From Scheffersomyces stipitis CBS 6054 (Eukaryota; Ascomycota; Pichiomycetes; Serinales; Debaryomycetaceae): a DNA stretch of 64,000 nt. The notes beneath the pieces are model-generated. The model saw only the letters and a program-made list of their open reading frames with translations, did no database searches and was not told the origin of the DNA. Shown piece after piece: positions 29,803-40,227 of this stretch (the first letter of the stretch is position 1; every line of letters begins with the position of its first letter). A program made the translations under genes and the position numbers. The DNA is taken from assembly GCF_000209165.1 (NCBI RefSeq), contig NC_009068.1, positions 3,348,001-3,412,000 on the forward strand, read 5' to 3'.

Positions 29803-30597
29803 CTTCACTGGAATCTTGTGAAAATGTTGTATTTGTAGCTTTGTTGATTTTCTTCAGTAATAAAAGGTAGTGGTGATATTTTCACAATCGGTGCCGCACT
29901 CTCTTCTATTTTCCACTTTTCAAATGTTGCAGCCATTTTTTTAATTCGGCTATTAAAATACAAGTCGTATACTTATTTCTGGTTATAGTAGTTTCTATTA
30001 TTCTAGAATATGAGAACTCTGTTTATATAGTTGGATAGGAAAGTACTTTTAATACTAAATTGGCATTAAATTCGTAATTATCATTGTAATTATCATCAAA
30101 TTCGGAATCCCCATACAAATTGATCAGTTTTGGCAATACTTTCAAAAAAAAATGAAATGATGCTGAAATACACAAAAAAATTAGAATATAAAGACCATCC
30201 CCTTTGCTGAGATCAACTTACTTATCTTAAATAGGATTATATCTATACTCTCCATTGTTCTCTCCATACTCCCAACATCTTGCAACCATTACAATATTTT
30301 GTTTGATAAACCTGCAGGAACATCTGAAAAATCACAAATAGCCAGTTCGCATTTGAGCTTTTGATTTCAATCTCCAATATTTTGTGTGTAGCTCTTCCGA
30401 ATCAAGGATCATATAGAACGACCAAATAACAATAAACTAGAATTGGCATATCAAAATCGCAAAAGAACCAATAAGAAACGACTTTATTACTTCTTCATTT
30501 CATAGTGTAGAAGAATTGATTTCACACCTACTTCTTCACCCATAAATTATCTATTCAATCATACCATTATCATAATAGATTTCATCATAACTGCACC
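29803..30597. promoter_or_regulatory. Divergent promoter with a 43-codon upstream frame
   Basis: On the minus strand an ATG frame at 29936-29805 reads MAATFEKWKIEESAAPIVKI and onward for 43 codons, ending in TGA two bases before the ATG of the basic protein. The remainder is very AT-rich, with CA-rich pyrimidine DNA before TRS31. No tRNA was seen. Confidence 0.4.
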
Positions 30598-31341
30598 ATG
30601 TCTGACGATATAATTCTTCCATCGGCCACATCTATGTCTACACTTACAATTTCCGACGTTTCTCGCACCGGATTTGGATACAATCCTTCTGTTGGGACAG
30701 CATCCAATTCGATAACGTCAGAGACTTCCAACATTCTTCTCAACAGAAAGACCATCAGTCTTACACCGACTTCGGCGAATTCCATATATGATAAGAACGT
30801 CAGCAGCAAGAAAATCACCGAGATCAGTCTCTCATCGCTCTCATTTCTTTTTTGTGAAATTGTCAACTGGTCTCACAAGAACTCAAAAGGTATCCAGGAC
30901 CTAGAAACCAGATTAAATGGACTAGGCTATCAAATTGGACAACGTTTCCTAGAGTTGACCAAATTGCGCGAAGGTTTCAAAAATAGCAAACGTGAAATAC
31001 GAATCATCGAGGTACTCCAGTTCATCCACGGTAGTTTCTGGAAATCCATTTTCGGTCGTGCTGCCAACGATCTAGAGAAGTCACAAGATGTTTCCAACGA
31101 ATACATGATCATAGACAATGCTCCGCTTGTATCGAGGTTTATCAGCATACCGAAGGACTACGGCAATTTGAACTGCTCGGCATTTATGGCCGGAATAATT
31201 GAGGGAGCGTTGGACTCAGCCAGCTTCCAGGCTGATGTCACAGCCCATTCTGTTCCGGTGGATGGATATCCACTGAGAACAGTTTTCCTAATCAAGTTCC
31301 ACGAGCTGTTGATGGTGCGCGAGAGTTTAAGATTCGGTTAA
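30598..31341 (+). CDS. TRS31: TRAPP complex subunit Trs31 (TRAPPC5)
   Basis: This 247-residue protein has the Bet3-family fold of Trs31. After a 70-residue low-complexity N-terminus come EISLSSLSFLFCEIVNWSHK, LNGLGYQIGQRFLEL, REIRIIEVLQFIHGSFWKSI, FGRAANDLEKS, RFISIPKDYGNLNCSAFMAG and HSVPVDGYPLRTVFLIKF. These are the core blocks of TRAPPC5. It is part of the TRAPP core that activates Rab GTPase Ypt1 in ER-to-Golgi traffic. The ATG is at 30598. CTG near the end (FHELLMVR) probably reads as serine. Confidence 0.97.
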   Translation: MSDDIILPSATSMSTLTISDVSRTGFGYNPSVGTASNSITSETSNILLNRKTISLTPTSANSIYDKNVSSKKITEISLSSLSFLFCEIVNWSHKNSKGIQDLETRLNGLGYQIGQRFLELTKLREGFKNSKREIRIIEVLQFIHGSFWKSIFGRAANDLEKSQDVSNEYMIIDNAPLVSRFISIPKDYGNLNCSAFMAGIIEGALDSASFQADVTAHSVPVDGYPLRTVFLIKFHELLMVRESLRFG

Positions 31342-32092
31342 ATGTAGTAGTTGAAGAATAGGAGTGATTCTTCAAGGGATATGTTTCACTCGTTGAATTA
31401 AAGTAGCTTCTTTCAGACATCCATCATCACTTCTTGTACCATAAGTACCAACAGAAAGCAGGATCTTCAGGATCAAGAAAGAAACAGTACAATTACAATC
31501 ACGAAATATAAGTTTATAGGCTATGTCGTAATTGAGAAGTAGTTCCAAATACTGCTGGATATACAAATTGACTAACGTAGTGTTCCTAAACATAAAGTTG
31601 CAGTTAGTAATCGTGGCTCGGCGAATACGACGATTATTATATAAAGTTGCTGAAAAATCGAAGCTTAAGAAACATTGGCTAGCTGAAGTTGAAAGAGAGG
31701 TATAATAAGTAGCCAATTTTCTCTAAGATAAGACCTCCTTGAATAGACATGAACTGGATCTAAATCCACCTTGATGTCTCTGCCTTTATGGGCAAGTTTC
31801 ACTACTCTATATATGCGTAGAAGTTGCGCTTTCTAAATCTAGGGAAGAGCTATACAGGCAAGCCGACGGGTGCGAAAATGTGTTACAGTGTGATTCCATT
31901 TCTCTTCTTGAACACAATTACGGTTGGCATTATTCCATGGATAAGAACCGTAAGCTGGTATTCCTACACTACAATTGAGTTCACACTCGATAACTATAAT
32001 ACCAACAACAGAATATACTTGCCGAACGGACAATTATACCGATAGAACCCACAGTACTACGATCAGCCGATGCTTTAACATAACCCTTGATC
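31342..32092. other. Gap between TRS31 and the LRR pair
   Basis: This is 0.75 kb. A 114-codon minus-strand frame (31716-31372) has no recognisable domain, and a TACTAAC near 31593-31600 on that strand lacks a good donor. I call no gene. Confidence 0.35.
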
Positions 32093-34036
32093 ATGTGTGT
32101 ACCTCTCCTTGCTAGGTTCAGCGACCACATTGTTCAATGCATAGTTTACAATCTTCCTTATTCTGTTGTTCTATCTCTTGCTAATAAAGATTCACCGCAC
32201 CAGAATGAGCTACTCAATGCTATGTATAAAAAGGTTGCATTGGTACAAGAATCAGACCAAACACTTAAGACTTTGGATCCCGGGACATTGAAACATCTAT
32301 TTCTCTTCGAGCCGAAGAATGCAGACTATATCAAAATTTCCAGCTTGGAGATTATTGATAAATTGCTTGAACTGTATCCTAATATTCGTATTCAACAACT
32401 TGAAGTAAACCACGATCAGATCAACCAATTGAAGGTGCTCCCCCACATGACCGGCAAAATACAACGTCTGGTTCTTCGTATAGGAAGCAGACTTTACAAT
32501 AACGACCTCAAAACTGATACTTATATTGATGTATCTAAGATTATAGAAGAAGTACCGTTCGATTTTATTCAAAAACTTTCCTTACTTGAGATTGATTTGA
32601 GAGGTTTTGAACAGTCCAGAGGCATAGCACTCAATGCACCAAATTTAAGCAATTTAACTGATCTTCATTTATACAATGTGTCAGCAGATAAATTGATAGA
32701 CCTACCTCCGAATTTGAAAAATCTTGTACTTGTTGAAGATGACAAAGATCATGTCATTAATGAACCCATTAGTCTAACCCATTTACACTTCTTGGTTTCA
32801 GTCAGAATTGAATCCATCGACTTCAACGAACGCTTAGAGGTTCTTTATCTACCAACTCAACTACAGAGATTATCTTTGCGTTCTGTCAAACTACCCAGAG
32901 GGTTTGACACGATATGTGAATTGCCGAATTTGACGTATCTACTGTTGTCTGGGACAATTCACGAAGAGGTTGGTGACATCCTTTCATGTAATGATATCGA
33001 AGAGTTCGAACTACAATTGTGGTTTCTAGATTCGACCGATCGTGTCCTCCAGACATTTCCCGTACAAAAAAATTTAAAAAGAATGATCTTAGGAGGAAGA
33101 TTCGAGTCGTCACTAGCACACAGCTTTGCTTCGTTATCCTCACTAACACTTTCCCACACGACTTTGTCCAGTATTCCTTTGTTCGAAAATTTGAAATACT
33201 TTCAAATAACCCACCTGGCCTTTGAAAGGCATAGTTTGTCTAACAGCTTCAAACATTTAAGAAAATTAAACGAATTGGTTGTAAATAATTGTCAATTAAC
33301 GATGGTTGATAGCCATTTTCCCGATAGTCTAGAGATTCTAGATCTTTCTCATAATAGATTGGTTAAGATAAGTGGTGACTTACCGTTAAACTTAAAAAGA
33401 TTGAATTTGAACCGTAATTCAATTTCAAGTCTATCAGTATTACAAAACAAAAAATTAACTGAACTTGGCCTCTCGTGGAATAAAATCAGAGAACTATCCC
33501 ATAATACACTTTGTCTTCCTGAAAACTTGAGTTCTTTGAATCTCACTGGAAATGATATTTCTGTAATTGACCCTAGCTTCTCCTTCCCTCCGTCCCTATT
33601 CATTCTTCAACTTCACGTAAATGCCTGTATTTCCATGAATTATGTATTCAACATATTACCCCAACTGCTTGTTGTCTTAAAGCTAATTGCTCAGAAGTTA
33701 AATGGAGGGACTGGACAAAGAATAGAAATTTGCTTCCAGCACCTTTGGGATGTTCATCTTTCGGGCATTGGAAATTACAATTTCGTATGGAGAAATTGTC
33801 CAAACTTGAAGTATCTCAAATTTGAGGAAAGTGTAATACCTAAGATATTCGTGGAAGACTTACCCCCAACAATTCGAGAATTAGATCTTCGCAAGAATGG
33901 TATCCGTGATATTGAAGGCGACTTTAAAATTCTCCCTCAATTGACAAAAGTTGATCTTGGAGAAAATCATTTACAGGGCTGGAAGGAACTTAATCCAGAT
34001 AAGATTCTTCCTTCCGTTATGTTGGAAGAAAATTAG
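32093..34036 (+). CDS. Leucine-rich-repeat protein with F-box-like N-terminus (LRR paralog 1)
   Basis: This is a 647-residue protein, started at ATG 32093 (MCVPLLARFSDHIVQCIV) because this aligns with the start of its neighbour; the frame begins upstream only from TTG. Residues 8-45 (FSDHIVQCIVYNLPYSVVLS) resemble a degenerate F-box. From about residue 90 irregular leucine-rich repeats follow, clearest at FPDSLEILDLSHNRLVKISG, LPLNLKRLNLNRNSISSLS and LPPTIRELDLRKNGIRDIEG. Similar proteins form variable families in CTG-clade yeasts. If the F-box is real it would be an SCF substrate receptor, but that is inference. A paralog follows directly on the same strand. Confidence 0.8.
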   Translation: MCVPLLARFSDHIVQCIVYNLPYSVVLSLANKDSPHQNELLNAMYKKVALVQESDQTLKTLDPGTLKHLFLFEPKNADYIKISSLEIIDKLLELYPNIRIQQLEVNHDQINQLKVLPHMTGKIQRLVLRIGSRLYNNDLKTDTYIDVSKIIEEVPFDFIQKLSLLEIDLRGFEQSRGIALNAPNLSNLTDLHLYNVSADKLIDLPPNLKNLVLVEDDKDHVINEPISLTHLHFLVSVRIESIDFNERLEVLYLPTQLQRLSLRSVKLPRGFDTICELPNLTYLLLSGTIHEEVGDILSCNDIEEFELQLWFLDSTDRVLQTFPVQKNLKRMILGGRFESSLAHSFASLSSLTLSHTTLSSIPLFENLKYFQITHLAFERHSLSNSFKHLRKLNELVVNNCQLTMVDSHFPDSLEILDLSHNRLVKISGDLPLNLKRLNLNRNSISSLSVLQNKKLTELGLSWNKIRELSHNTLCLPENLSSLNLTGNDISVIDPSFSFPPSLFILQLHVNACISMNYVFNILPQLLVVLKLIAQKLNGGTGQRIEICFQHLWDVHLSGIGNYNFVWRNCPNLKYLKFEESVIPKIFVEDLPPTIRELDLRKNGIRDIEGDFKILPQLTKVDLGENHLQGWKELNPDKILPSVMLEEN

Positions 34037-34455
34037 AAGAATTTTTCAGATAATTTACAAATTTTGCATTTGTCCTACAGTAGCGATCTTGGAGATGATA
34101 AGGCGAAGTTATCGTTACCTCACAGGCTTTTTGACAATAAGATGTATTTGAGATTTGGCCGCTGCAAGTTTGAATAATGTAGAGATCATAGTTTCGAGGC
34201 CCTACCTTCCACAAGTTCAACTGGTCCTGGCTGAACGCGATCGGTTTGTGTAGACAGATTGTAGAATGCGCATTTCGCAGCAATTCCGTTATCTTACTCC
34301 ACTTACTCCACTAACTCCACAAAATGCGCTCGCCTAAATGGTACTTAATTGCACGCGCCAATTTGACTGAATAGAAGTTTAATCTACAGTTCAAGTTAAG
34401 ATACAATTCAATTTTAAATCCATTAACCCTGCTTGAAGTTTCACCAACTACGGAT
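34037..34455. other. Spacer between the LRR paralogs with a 9-base repeat
   Basis: This is 419 bases. Three near-identical 9-base units (cttactcca, cttactcca, ctaactcca) lie at 34293-34319, about 140 bases before the next ATG. Nothing else was recognised. Confidence 0.5.
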
Positions 34456-36426
34456 ATGTCTCTTGCTCCTCTTTCGTTGGATTTATTCAGTGATCACATA
34501 GTCCAGTCAATTGTCGACCAACTCCCATTCGCTATTGCACTTTGTCTTGCGAGTAACGGAACTTCGCCATACCAAAATCAACTTCTCAATGCTGTTTATA
34601 AACTTGTCGAAGTGTATCCTCTATCGGATCTTAACGTGCCAATAGATATCCAATCTTTGAAAAGAAGATTTCTACTAGGATCTACACCGACCATGCTTGT
34701 ACAAACGATTCTAGTTACCAGTTTAGACCCACTTCTAAAATTGTTCGACACCTATCCCAGTGTTCGTATTCGTAAATTGGTAGTTAATTACAAAGTTTTG
34801 CAAGAATTGAACCAAAAAATGGCCAACAGAGTACTTAGTGTTGCTTTAATTTGCAGTGATCCAGACGTCTACGACTCAGAATCAGATTTCGAAATGGCTG
34901 CTCATCAAATTGTGGACATCCCAAAGATTATTAGCAAAATCCATGAAGACTTTTTTCCAAAGCTTACACACCTTGAATTGGATTTCAGAGGCTATGCAAG
35001 AGGTACTCCAGATAAACCCAATGATTTCTCTAGGATGCCGAGTAACTTAGATAGCATTCATCTACACAATGTTATGTTTGAGGGCTTGTGTGGTTTACCT
35101 ACCCATTTGAAGCATTTGAAATTAATAGAAGACGAGCATGGATGGGAAAATGTCCGTGAGCCCATAAGCTTAGCTCATCTTACCTTATTAGCATCTGTCG
35201 AAGTTAAGTCTCTCGGTATGTTAGAGTTGCTGGAATTACCATGCCAGTTACAGAGATTGAAATTGAGTAACGTTATTTTATCTGAAGGGTTTGATACTTT
35301 CGGCAAACTTACCAAATTGAAACACCTACTGTTACATAATATGAAGTTTGATAGTTCAAAGATCGCTCTACATTCCTCTGAATTGAGAGACCTTGAGCTC
35401 TCCTTATATGATATCAACATTACACATTCAATTCTTAGAAGTGTCCCAGAGCCTGTCAAGATCGAGAAGTTAACTTTGTTCGGCGTTTTTAACGTAAAAG
35501 AATTGAAGAGGTTTTGTTCTTTAACTTCATTGACTGCTATTGATTCTGACTTCGATGAACTTCCCTTGATCAAGAGTTTGGAGTACATAAAAATAACCCA
35601 GCTGAGATTTGGCGAAGAAGTGTTGGTCGGAGATTTTTCAAGTCTTCACCAGATGAAGGAGCTAATTGTAGCAGGCTGTGGATTAAGGGGTATTGGTTGT
35701 AAATTCCCTACCAATTTAGAGATTTTAGATCTTTCGGGTAACGAAATACAAATCATAGTGGAGAAGCTACCTTCAAAACTTAAGAAATTGGACTTGACTA
35801 GTAATCTTATTTCGAGCTTGGAGGAGGTAATAGATGGATGTGAACATTTGAAGGAATTACTTCTAGATGAGAACAGTATTTCAGAGTTGTCATCTACTAC
35901 CCTTCCGCTTCCTGATAGCATTTGCAATTTATCAGTTCTAGAGAACACAATTTACAAACTAGATCCCAAATTCCATTTTCCCAGAAGTACAAGGATTCTT
36001 AATATTCAGGCATCTGGATTACCCATAAAAGATTTGTTTGCCATTCTACCTCCGAAAGTTGTCCTATTCAGTTACGCATCAGATGTAAATGTTACAACTA
36101 CAGTGGACGACAAGAAAATCGTAGTCGCCAGTCCTTATCTTTGGGATGTTAACCTTATGAAGATTGGCAATTTTCGAATCGTATGGACAGATTGCCCTAA
36201 GCTAGAATACTTAGGTATTAACTGCTCTCACATGTTTCAGATATCTGTCGAAGATTTTCCTCCAAATATTTGCCAGTTGAACCTTCAGGACAATAAGATT
36301 GAGCACATTGAGGGAGATTTTAGAATGTTTCCTCACTTGGCAAAAGTAGATCTCAGTTCAAACGAGTTGGATGTATGGAAGGGACAACACGCGGATAAAA
36401 TCATCCCTTCTATGATATTCGAATGA
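34456..36426 (+). CDS. Leucine-rich-repeat protein with F-box-like N-terminus (LRR paralog 2)
   Basis: This is a 656-residue paralog of the preceding gene. The start MSLAPLSLDLFSDHIVQSIV aligns with that of paralog 1. Shared anchors include FSDHIVQ, a tryptophan block (SPYLWDVNLMKIGNFRIVW against FQHLWDVHLSGIGNYNFVW) and the C-terminal repeat with DNKIEHIEGDF. Leucine-rich repeats are clear at LEILDLSGNEIQIIVEKLPS and LKKLDLTSNLISSLEEV. The two proteins have drifted far apart between anchors, so the duplication is not recent or has been under diversifying change. Both keep full open frames. Both have a CTG codon at the same aligned place (ITQ-CTG-RF and ITH-CTG-AF). Function unknown. Confidence 0.8.
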   Translation: MSLAPLSLDLFSDHIVQSIVDQLPFAIALCLASNGTSPYQNQLLNAVYKLVEVYPLSDLNVPIDIQSLKRRFLLGSTPTMLVQTILVTSLDPLLKLFDTYPSVRIRKLVVNYKVLQELNQKMANRVLSVALICSDPDVYDSESDFEMAAHQIVDIPKIISKIHEDFFPKLTHLELDFRGYARGTPDKPNDFSRMPSNLDSIHLHNVMFEGLCGLPTHLKHLKLIEDEHGWENVREPISLAHLTLLASVEVKSLGMLELLELPCQLQRLKLSNVILSEGFDTFGKLTKLKHLLLHNMKFDSSKIALHSSELRDLELSLYDINITHSILRSVPEPVKIEKLTLFGVFNVKELKRFCSLTSLTAIDSDFDELPLIKSLEYIKITQLRFGEEVLVGDFSSLHQMKELIVAGCGLRGIGCKFPTNLEILDLSGNEIQIIVEKLPSKLKKLDLTSNLISSLEEVIDGCEHLKELLLDENSISELSSTTLPLPDSICNLSVLENTIYKLDPKFHFPRSTRILNIQASGLPIKDLFAILPPKVVLFSYASDVNVTTTVDDKKIVVASPYLWDVNLMKIGNFRIVWTDCPKLEYLGINCSHMFQISVEDFPPNICQLNLQDNKIEHIEGDFRMFPHLAKVDLSSNELDVWKGQHADKIIPSMIFE

Positions 36427-37296
36427 TTTTCGTTATAGAAGCATGGTTTGGAAGAAGACAGTTCGGAGACTCAATAGAAAATGTTAAAATTAAAGATTTT
36501 CACGTGATAGACCCAATACTAGAAGTCTACAATGAAGGCATCGTCAAAACAAGAAATGGCTGTATGTCACATACTAAAGACGGTTAATACACAATATTAA
36601 GACTCACAACAGGATACATGAGTCATTTCGACCTCTGGATTTCACTATGCTTATCGTTGGTATTGAACCAAGTCTATCGAATTTGAGATACATCGATACA
36701 AATAGAAGATGCTCTCACAAAAGCATTCCACAAATCGATTTCGAAAAATTCAGAAATCTATTACTTGACCCCAGTTCTTCACTACAAGGGTAGTCTGCCA
36801 GGTATCAATGATTTGAAAGAGACGTCTCAACCACGATCAATATGTTTCGATCTCGGGGAGTGAAGATATTGATCCGATTAATAAGTTGACGCACGACTAA
36901 GTTGCAAAATTAAGATGGGCATGAAGATAGGAGGATAAGCAGGAGAGAAGTATGGATGAAAATCATATATGAAAGTCATATACACGTCCTGTTAATGTTT
37001 AGTCTGGAAGTATTAAAGGAGGAGGAACCACCTCGGAGAAAGAAGAAGTTTTATATTTTAATTTGGGAGTTAATTATATATATTTCCAATATATACCTAG
37101 CCAAATCTCTATATACAGGCCTAGAACACATGTTCCGGCCTGTAGGCAACTTCGCTGAAAAATCGAGTATTTTTCACTACTCCACTGAAAGATACTCAAA
37201 GTCAAAGAGGTTTCTTGGTAAACTTTATTCAACCGGTGCCAGCAGCACATAGCCAGCATATCTCATTGGCTTCTCCAACTATTATACATATCCGAA
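36427..37296. other. Gap between the LRR pair and ARD1
   Basis: This is 0.87 kb of AT-rich DNA. TCACGTGA is at 36500-36507. I looked for a third LRR copy or a relic and saw none. A 98-codon frame (36956-37252) is unsupported. Confidence 0.35.
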
Positions 37297-37938
37297 ATGG
37301 GAATAACAATCAGACAGGCCACCATCAACGACATCCAGGCGATGCAAAATGCGAACTTGCACAACTTGCCAGAGAACTACCAGTTGAAGTATTACATGTA
37401 CCATATCTTATCGTGGCCGCAGGCTAGTTTTGTGGCGACGACGTACGAAGATATTGTAGAGAGTAACGACACTGAAGCTGGCGAAGAGTTTGGTGGAGAA
37501 AAGGAGGATCCTAAGGGAGACTCTGCCTACATAAACCGAGGAGAAAAGATTGTAGGATATGTGTTGGGAAAGATGGAAGATGATCCCGAGGCAGAGGACA
37601 AAACCCCACATGGCCATATCACATCGTTGTCTGTGATGAGAACTTACCGTAGAATGGGTATAGCAGAGAAGTTGATGCGCCAGTCGTTGTATGCCATGTG
37701 CGAATCTTTTGATGCCCAGTATGTTTCTTTGCATGTTAGAAAATCCAATCGAGCTGCATTGCATTTGTATAGAGATTCACTCAATTTCGAAGTGACATCT
37801 ATCGAAAAGTCGTACTACCAAGATGGAGAAGACGCTTATGCCATGAGATTGACGTTGGAGTTAGATGAGTTGCTTCCTTCGTTGGCCCAGAAGGGGGAAC
37901 GGGATGATTTGTCTAAGGATTTGTTGGAGAGTTTGTAG
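37297..37938 (+). CDS. ARD1: N-terminal acetyltransferase A catalytic subunit (Naa10)
   Basis: This 213-residue GNAT enzyme begins [20 protein letters not shown]. It contains the Naa10 substrate block [17 protein letters not shown], the acetyl-CoA-binding RRMGIA (residues 118-123, the Q/RxxGxG/A motif), and [19 protein letters not shown]. An acidic insertion at about residues 51-80 is the kind found in yeast rather than human Naa10. With Naa15/Nat1 it forms NatA on the ribosome and acetylates Ser-, Ala-, Thr- and Gly-starting proteins after methionine removal. ATG 37297 is well supported. Confidence 0.97.
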   Translation: MGITIRQATINDIQAMQNANLHNLPENYQLKYYMYHILSWPQASFVATTYEDIVESNDTEAGEEFGGEKEDPKGDSAYINRGEKIVGYVLGKMEDDPEAEDKTPHGHITSLSVMRTYRRMGIAEKLMRQSLYAMCESFDAQYVSLHVRKSNRAALHLYRDSLNFEVTSIEKSYYQDGEDAYAMRLTLELDELLPSLAQKGERDDLSKDLLESL

Positions 37939-38301
37939 AGCAGCGATGTCAGAGTAGATGGCCAGATTAATTATGGGGAAGGGCCAGAGTAATAAAGGAC
38001 TGCAGAAGTAATCCATTGCATACTTTGTATATATATTGCATACAATTAAAGAATGTAATACATTATAGATGACAATATCTGTAAATCAACATTGTATATC
38101 AACATCCTAATCAATATTAAATCGAAAACCATTATGATATTAGGAACTAAACCTACGTAGTAGATACGCTACACATAATCTAGTTATTGTTTCTTATCTA
38201 CCAATATCATTTTATTTGATATTCTCTTACTACCCTACATTTTTTCATGACTTTTCTTCATTTCTATACGACTAATTTACAGGGATAATGCAAAGTGAGA
38301 A
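37939..38301. terminator. Convergent 3' flanks of ARD1 and PNO1
   Basis: This is 363 bases of very AT-rich DNA with tatatatattgcata-like strings (about 38027-38043) that suit poly(A)/termination signals for both genes. No gene was seen. Confidence 0.4.
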
Positions 38302-39075
38302 TCAGTAACGTTCTTTCATTCTCGAGGCAACTGTACGTAAGTTACCATAGACCTTTCCTGGGGGAGAACCCAAGATCAACGACACCACAGCTTCTCTGGC
38401 CATTCTGATATGAGTAAACCCTCCCAAGATGTGGATCTTGGAGTCTGCCAATACTATTCTGGTTCTGGTGGCATTTTCGATGGCAAACTTGGTCTTACCA
38501 TCTTTACCAGCAATTCTTCCGATGGCTCTAGACAAATGGTCGCCTGTCAAAGTCTTAACATCCTTGATTTCAAAAGTCTCGATATACAAATCATCCAATC
38601 TCAACAAGGCAATAGCGTCATCTACATCAAATCCTAAAGTGAAAGCCTTGATAAAATCAGCACCTTTTTGAAGAGCTCCTACATCGGTTGTGCTTTTGTT
38701 CGTTTTCAATTCAACAGTTTTAGTCTTAAGGTTCATTCTCACTTGTAATTTCAAATGGTCTACCAAAGGAGGATATATCTTGGGCCAAACATTCTTCAAC
38801 GGAGTCATTCTGTGTGGTGGAACAGCAACTTTTCTGCTCTCAAGCTTGACCTTCATTCCGCTATTGGTAGCAGCAGTAAATTTGGGCTTTCCACTTTCAT
38901 CCAACACAACTCCAGCGGATTCTTTAGTGTTTTTTTCAGCCTCAGCTTGATTCGAAACCGGCACTGTGGAAGCTTCAATGAGCATTTCGTCATCTTCTTC
39001 CACGGATGAAGGGGCAATAGCCTGCACCTCTACAGCGGGTTCCGCCACGTTCTTTACAGCAGTAGGAGCAGCCAT
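38302..39075 (-). CDS. PNO1: KH-domain ribosome assembly factor Pno1/Dim2
   Basis: This is a 257-residue protein. After an acidic 85-residue N-terminus comes the conserved KH core: RMTPLKNVWPKIYPPLVDHL, LQVRMNLKTKTVELKTNKST, KGADFIKAFTLGFDVDDAIA, LTGDHLSRAIGRIAGKDGKT, ARIVLADSKIHILGG-like FAIENATRTRIVLAD, and LGSPPGKVYGNLRTVASRMK. Pno1 binds the 3' end of 18S rRNA in pre-40S particles, blocks early cleavage by Nob1 and recruits the methylase Dim1. The ATG is at 39075. A CTCATCGC string at 39150-39157 (GCGATGAG in the gene's direction) is a textbook PAC element 75 bases upstream. Confidence 0.97.
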   Translation of the reverse strand: MAAPTAVKNVAEPAVEVQAIAPSSVEEDDEMLIEASTVPVSNQAEAEKNTKESAGVVLDESGKPKFTAATNSGMKVKLESRKVAVPPHRMTPLKNVWPKIYPPLVDHLKLQVRMNLKTKTVELKTNKSTTDVGALQKGADFIKAFTLGFDVDDAIALLRLDDLYIETFEIKDVKTLTGDHLSRAIGRIAGKDGKTKFAIENATRTRIVLADSKIHILGGFTHIRMAREAVVSLILGSPPGKVYGNLRTVASRMKERY

Positions 39076-40227
39076 TCTGGGTCTGTTTTGGTATAATAGG
39101 ATGTTGGTAGTGGTTGAAAAGAATCCGCCTGAAATAAAAAAATGCTTTCCTCATCGCTACATGTAGTCGCGTGTATCATAGCACGTGACTTAAATAATTT
39201 TATATATGTGAAGCAGAATGCTGACGAAGGGATTCAGAATGAAAGCAGCTTGTGTACTCATTGACTGGGTATTGGATGATGAGTAAAGTCTGACGTTGTA
39301 TACTACATTATTTCAATATTTGAAGATTTTTCAGTTCTTGTGTGTGAGTAGCAAATAGCGATAAGTAAAAGAAATAGTGCACAAAATTATTAGGTTGCAA
39401 CTCTTGCAATATTTTTCAATATAAAGTTGATTTCTTTGGAGATTGAGTTCATATAAAGTGTACCAGTTGTCTTGCCTTGATCATTCTTAGTTAGATAATT
39501 CTAGAGAAGATTTTTCACTTTTTTTTCAAAAGTTATTTACTTTTGGTAATGTGCTTATCCAATTAATTGTTCAAGCTGGTAGGTGCGATCACAAGAATCT
39601 CGCAGAAGAGTTGGCTTTCAAGCAGCGTTTCTTGCTTACCGAAACCATCTAAGTACTTCTTTAGTATATATAATAGATAGTCCAGTTCTGGAGCCCTTAT
39701 CTCTATCTTGAAGTGAATTTTCATCTGGTAGCGCGACGATATCGGCCAATCGGTTATCCTAAAGTCTGCGCTATTGACTGCCTGTGGCTGAACTCTACAA
39801 AGACTATGATACAGTATAGATTCCATTGTCATTATTCAGCCAATGCAATTGTCTCTACTCCTCTCGTAACATTCTCCGACAGTATATTGTTCCACATTCA
39901 CCAATTTACCCCGGAATATTATCGGCTAAGATTTCTGACTATATGCACGAAGGTGGAAAGAGAAAATTTTAATGGGCTAAAAGAAATGCGCTCAAGGTTT
40001 TAAGGAGATAATAGTCTACTTCCATTTTCCAATTTATAGTCTTCACTTTTTCTTTAATTTCCGATTTGTCATTTCAAGAAGCTGTAAGCTTCTCATTTCT
40101 ATTGTTCAACCTATTATAGATATACCTTTGCTGCGAACACCACTGGAACCAGAATCCCGTCCACCATCAATTCTGAAATCCACGTGATCTACACATATAA
40201 CCAGCCATATTCAGAAGTATCTTCAAC
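39076..40227. promoter_or_regulatory. Divergent promoter of PNO1 and the MDM31/32-like gene
   Basis: This is 1.15 kb. It has a PAC element at 39150-39157, CACGTGA at 39182-39188, and ATTTTTCA-type strings near 39327 and 39411 that resemble RRPE. An 89-codon minus-strand frame (39832-39563) faintly resembles the C-terminal half of Pcc1 but lacks its first strand, so I do not call it. TATA-like runs precede the right-hand gene. Confidence 0.45.

Noticed and set aside
31372..31716. 114-codon minus-strand frame with an internal TACTAAC...TAG
   Set aside because: No convincing donor was found upstream, and the translation resembles no protein.
39563..39832. 89-codon minus-strand frame with a faint likeness to the KEOPS subunit Pcc1 (DFRITDW..., MKIHFK...)
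   Set aside because: It lacks the first strand (LxLxIPF) and the conserved arginines of Pcc1. No acceptor site upstream would supply the missing N-terminus in frame. The plus strand has an equally long frame.
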